Source: Planctomycetota bacterium (GTDB lineage: Bacteria > Planctomycetota > Planctomycetia > Pirellulales > Lacipirellulaceae). Taken from it: 6,962 nt of DNA. The notes beneath the pieces are model-generated. The model was not told the DNA's origin. It saw only the letters and a program-made list of their open reading frames with translations, and ran no database searches. The position numbers were made by a program, and so were the translations under genes. Within the stretch, counting starts at the first letter, position 1, and the number at the start of each line of letters is the position of its first letter. The stretch is from the NCBI GenBank assembly GCA_022614705.1, contig JAKEIB010000199.1, positions 1 through 6,962 of the forward strand, written 5' to 3'. Positions 5,834 to 6,962 of the stretch are shown here, one piece after another.

Positions 5834-6604
5834 CTACTGGGGCACGATTTCGAGCAACTCGATCTCGAACACTAGCATGCTGTTCGGCTCAATCGGCGGG
5901 CCAGGCGGCTCCAGCTCGTATGCCAGATTCGGCGGCACGAACAACTGCCACTTTTCGCCCACGCGCATCTTCTGGAGCGCTTCGATCCACCCCGGAATCA
6001 AACCCGGCGCAATTGTGAATTCGGCCGGCCCGCCGTGGTTCGCCGAGTTGTCAAACTCCGTGCCGTTGAGCAGTGTGCCACGGTAGTTGCAGCGGATCGT
6101 GTCGTTCAACGTCGGCGATGGTCCGTCCGCCTCTTGAAGCACGCGATACTGCAGACCGCTAGGCGTCGTTTGCACGCCCTCACGCTTGGCGTTTTGAGCC
6201 AGAAACGCATCCGCCTCCTGCTTGTTTTTCGTGGCCAATCGCTTCATTCGCGTGACGGCCTTTTGCTCCATTTCGCGCGAGAACCGTTGCATCGTCGGTT
6301 GAAGCTGCTCGTCAGTCCATTTCGGCTTCGCGCCGGACAGCACATCGCTGATCCCAGCAACCAAGGCCTTCAGGTCCAAATCAATTTCGCCGTCGCGAAG
6401 GTTCTCGGCAAAATTACGGCCGAGTGCGTAGCTCACTTGCTGCCGGTAAACGGCGTCGTTCTGAGCCGGAGCGGCGGCCGGTTGTCCGGCCGCTGGTTGG
6501 CTCGCCGGGGCGGCTGCCGGAAGTTCGTCTTGCGAATACGCTGCACTCGCAAACGTCAGTTCAATCGCGGTCGCGGGAATGAGAATGAGTAAAAGCTTTT
6601 GCAT
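5834..6604 (-). CDS. Secreted FKBP-type peptidyl-prolyl cis-trans isomerase
   Basis: This 256-residue protein has a signal peptide (hydrophobic about 4-18, cut near ASA or YSQ at 19-25). An Ala/Pro/Gln-rich linker follows (27-48), then a helical FKBP_N-type dimerisation region (about 50-140) and an FKBP_C catalytic domain (about 147-253), the layout of Mip/FkpA foldases. Residues matching the FKBP12 pocket are present: Y174, F184-D185, F196, L202-I203, W206, Y229 and F246. It would catalyse proline isomerisation in periplasmic or surface proteins. The loop after LAY is unusual: the common G and IPPN are replaced, giving YELEPPGPPIEPN (229-241). The ATG at 6604 is chosen because AAGGA lies seven bases upstream and the signal peptide starts there; the frame remains open to 6778, but that extension is Arg/Cys-rich and unlikely. 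It stands alone, 540 bases from the YTV gene. Confidence 0.9.
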   Translation of the reverse strand: MQKLLLILIPATAIELTFASAAYSQDELPAAAPASQPAAGQPAAAPAQNDAVYRQQVSYALGRNFAENLRDGEIDLDLKALVAGISDVLSGAKPKWTDEQLQPTMQRFSREMEQKAVTRMKRLATKNKQEADAFLAQNAKREGVQTTPSGLQYRVLQEADGPSPTLNDTIRCNYRGTLLNGTEFDNSANHGGPAEFTIAPGLIPGWIEALQKMRVGEKWQLFVPPNLAYELEPPGPPIEPNSMLVFEIELLEIVPQ

Positions 6605-6611
6605 ACAGGTG

Positions 6612-6616
6612 TCCTT
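6612..6616 (-). promoter_or_regulatory. Shine-Dalgarno of the FKBP gene
   Basis: AAGGA on the minus strand lies seven bases before the ATG at 6604. It supports this start over the longer open frame that reaches 6778. Confidence 0.7.
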
Positions 6617-6729
6617 CGGCAGGGGGATCGGTATTTGGAGTAGGAGATTGTCGGGTCCGCAACAGCGGCAACGTCCCTCGAATCTGCGACACAACGGCGT
6701 AATTCCACGCCTCCGTGTCACATGTGTAG

Positions 6730-6776
6730 GCGTCTCGCTCCGTTCGGCTGAGCTCACGGCCGAAGCCGCGAGATGC
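6730..6776. repeat. Two-part stem-loop upstream of the FKBP gene
   Basis: GCGTCTCGC (6730-6738) pairs with GCGAGATGC (6768-6776), 9 bp including one G·T wobble. After a small internal loop, TTCGGC (6743-6748) pairs with GCCGAA (6759-6764). The terminal loop holds the 8-base palindrome TGAGCTCA (6749-6756). The wobble is a legal G·U only on the plus transcript. It may be a dispersed palindromic repeat or a structured part of the FKBP leader. No gene is seen in the surrounding 6605-6893. Confidence 0.45.
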
Positions 6777-6779
6777 ATT

Positions 6780-6800
6780 TCCGCTCGCCGAGCGAGCGGA
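6780..6800. repeat. 8-bp hairpin (REP-like)
   Basis: TCCGCTCG (6780-6787) and CGAGCGGA (6793-6800) form a perfect 8-bp stem with a 5-nt loop, three bases after the preceding stem-loop. The sequence resembles CGCTCG-type extragenic palindromes that I associate with planctomycete genomes. This is from memory, and copy number is unknown. Confidence 0.45.
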
Positions 6801-6893
6801 CTACTTTGGACCTTGCATTGTAGGCAACCGCGAACCGACCGCTATACTAGATTGAGGGCGGGGTAGTGGTACAGTTTGCCTGATTCTGCATCG

Positions 6894-6953
6894 TGTCATT
6901 CCGAGGTCCGCCGAGGAATCCAGCCAGACCCCTCGGCGGACCTCGGGGTGACA
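6894..6953 (+). repeat. Long REP-like inverted repeat (23-bp arms)
   Basis: The left arm 6894-6916 (TGTCATTCCGAGG then TCCGCCGAGG) pairs with 6931-6953 (CCTCGGCGGACC then TCGGGGTGACA) at all 23 positions, 21 Watson-Crick and two T·G wobbles (6899 and 6900 with 6948 and 6947). The loop is 14 nt. Arms of the form TGTCATTCCGAGG...CCTCGG..TGACA recall a dispersed palindrome common in environmental bacterial genomes. Near the window edge it has no visible gene partner. Confidence 0.7.
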
Positions 6954-6962
6954 GAAGCAAAC

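Noticed and set aside
6035..6592. 185-codon plus-strand open frame opposite the FKBP gene
   Set aside because: It is antisense to a clear FKBP domain and has Arg/Leu-rich shadow composition.
6818..6848. Plus-strand promoter TTGTAG, 19-base spacer, TATACT
   Set aside because: The -35 match is poor, the spacer is long, and no gene follows before the window ends.

Overview
The window looks like chromosomal DNA from a planctomycete, probably of the Pirellulales type. Four independent signs point there: a Gly/Cys-rich secreted protein made of YTV repeats (a family I know only from Planctomycetes), a PEP-CTERM protein, a DUF481-type outer-membrane protein, and the remnant of a large surface protein that starts with the planctomycete N-terminal signature (RLEVRRVLAN, a variant of LEDRRxLA). 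The sequence is moderately GC-rich. Intergenic DNA is abundant and carries palindromic repeats, as is common in this phylum.

Layout, left to right. Positions 1-96 are a palindromic repeat that can fold into a three-way junction. Positions 221-490 (minus) are the frameshifted 5' end of a surface beta-helix-type gene. Positions 529-1797 (plus) encode a secreted PEP-CTERM protein. Positions 1798-2124 hold what looks like decayed coding sequence. Four minus-strand genes follow: a stand-alone YiiD_C-type hotdog thioesterase (2127-2621), a DUF481 family outer-membrane protein (2734-3678), the YTV/Cys-rich envelope protein (3983-5293, with its own intrinsic terminator), and a secreted FKBP-type peptidyl-prolyl isomerase (5834-6604). 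The gaps at 5294-5833 and 6605-6893 have no convincing gene but contain many small inverted repeats. The right edge carries a strong 23-bp inverted repeat (6894-6953).

The genes are not a tight operon: gaps are 112 to 540 bases, the YTV gene has its own terminator, and three of the four minus-strand genes have their own clear Shine-Dalgarno. The shared theme is the cell envelope. Four of the five intact products carry a signal peptide: a PEP-CTERM sorted protein, an outer-membrane beta-barrel candidate, a disulfide-capable structural protein and a periplasmic foldase. The thioesterase is the one cytoplasmic enzyme.

I do not see a defence system, CRISPR array, tRNA, rRNA or intact mobile element. 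The most unusual content is the YTV protein, in which 14-residue repeats and cysteines are phase-locked and three Cys/Gly clusters bracket two repeat blocks, together with the pseudogenes and the structured palindromic elements.
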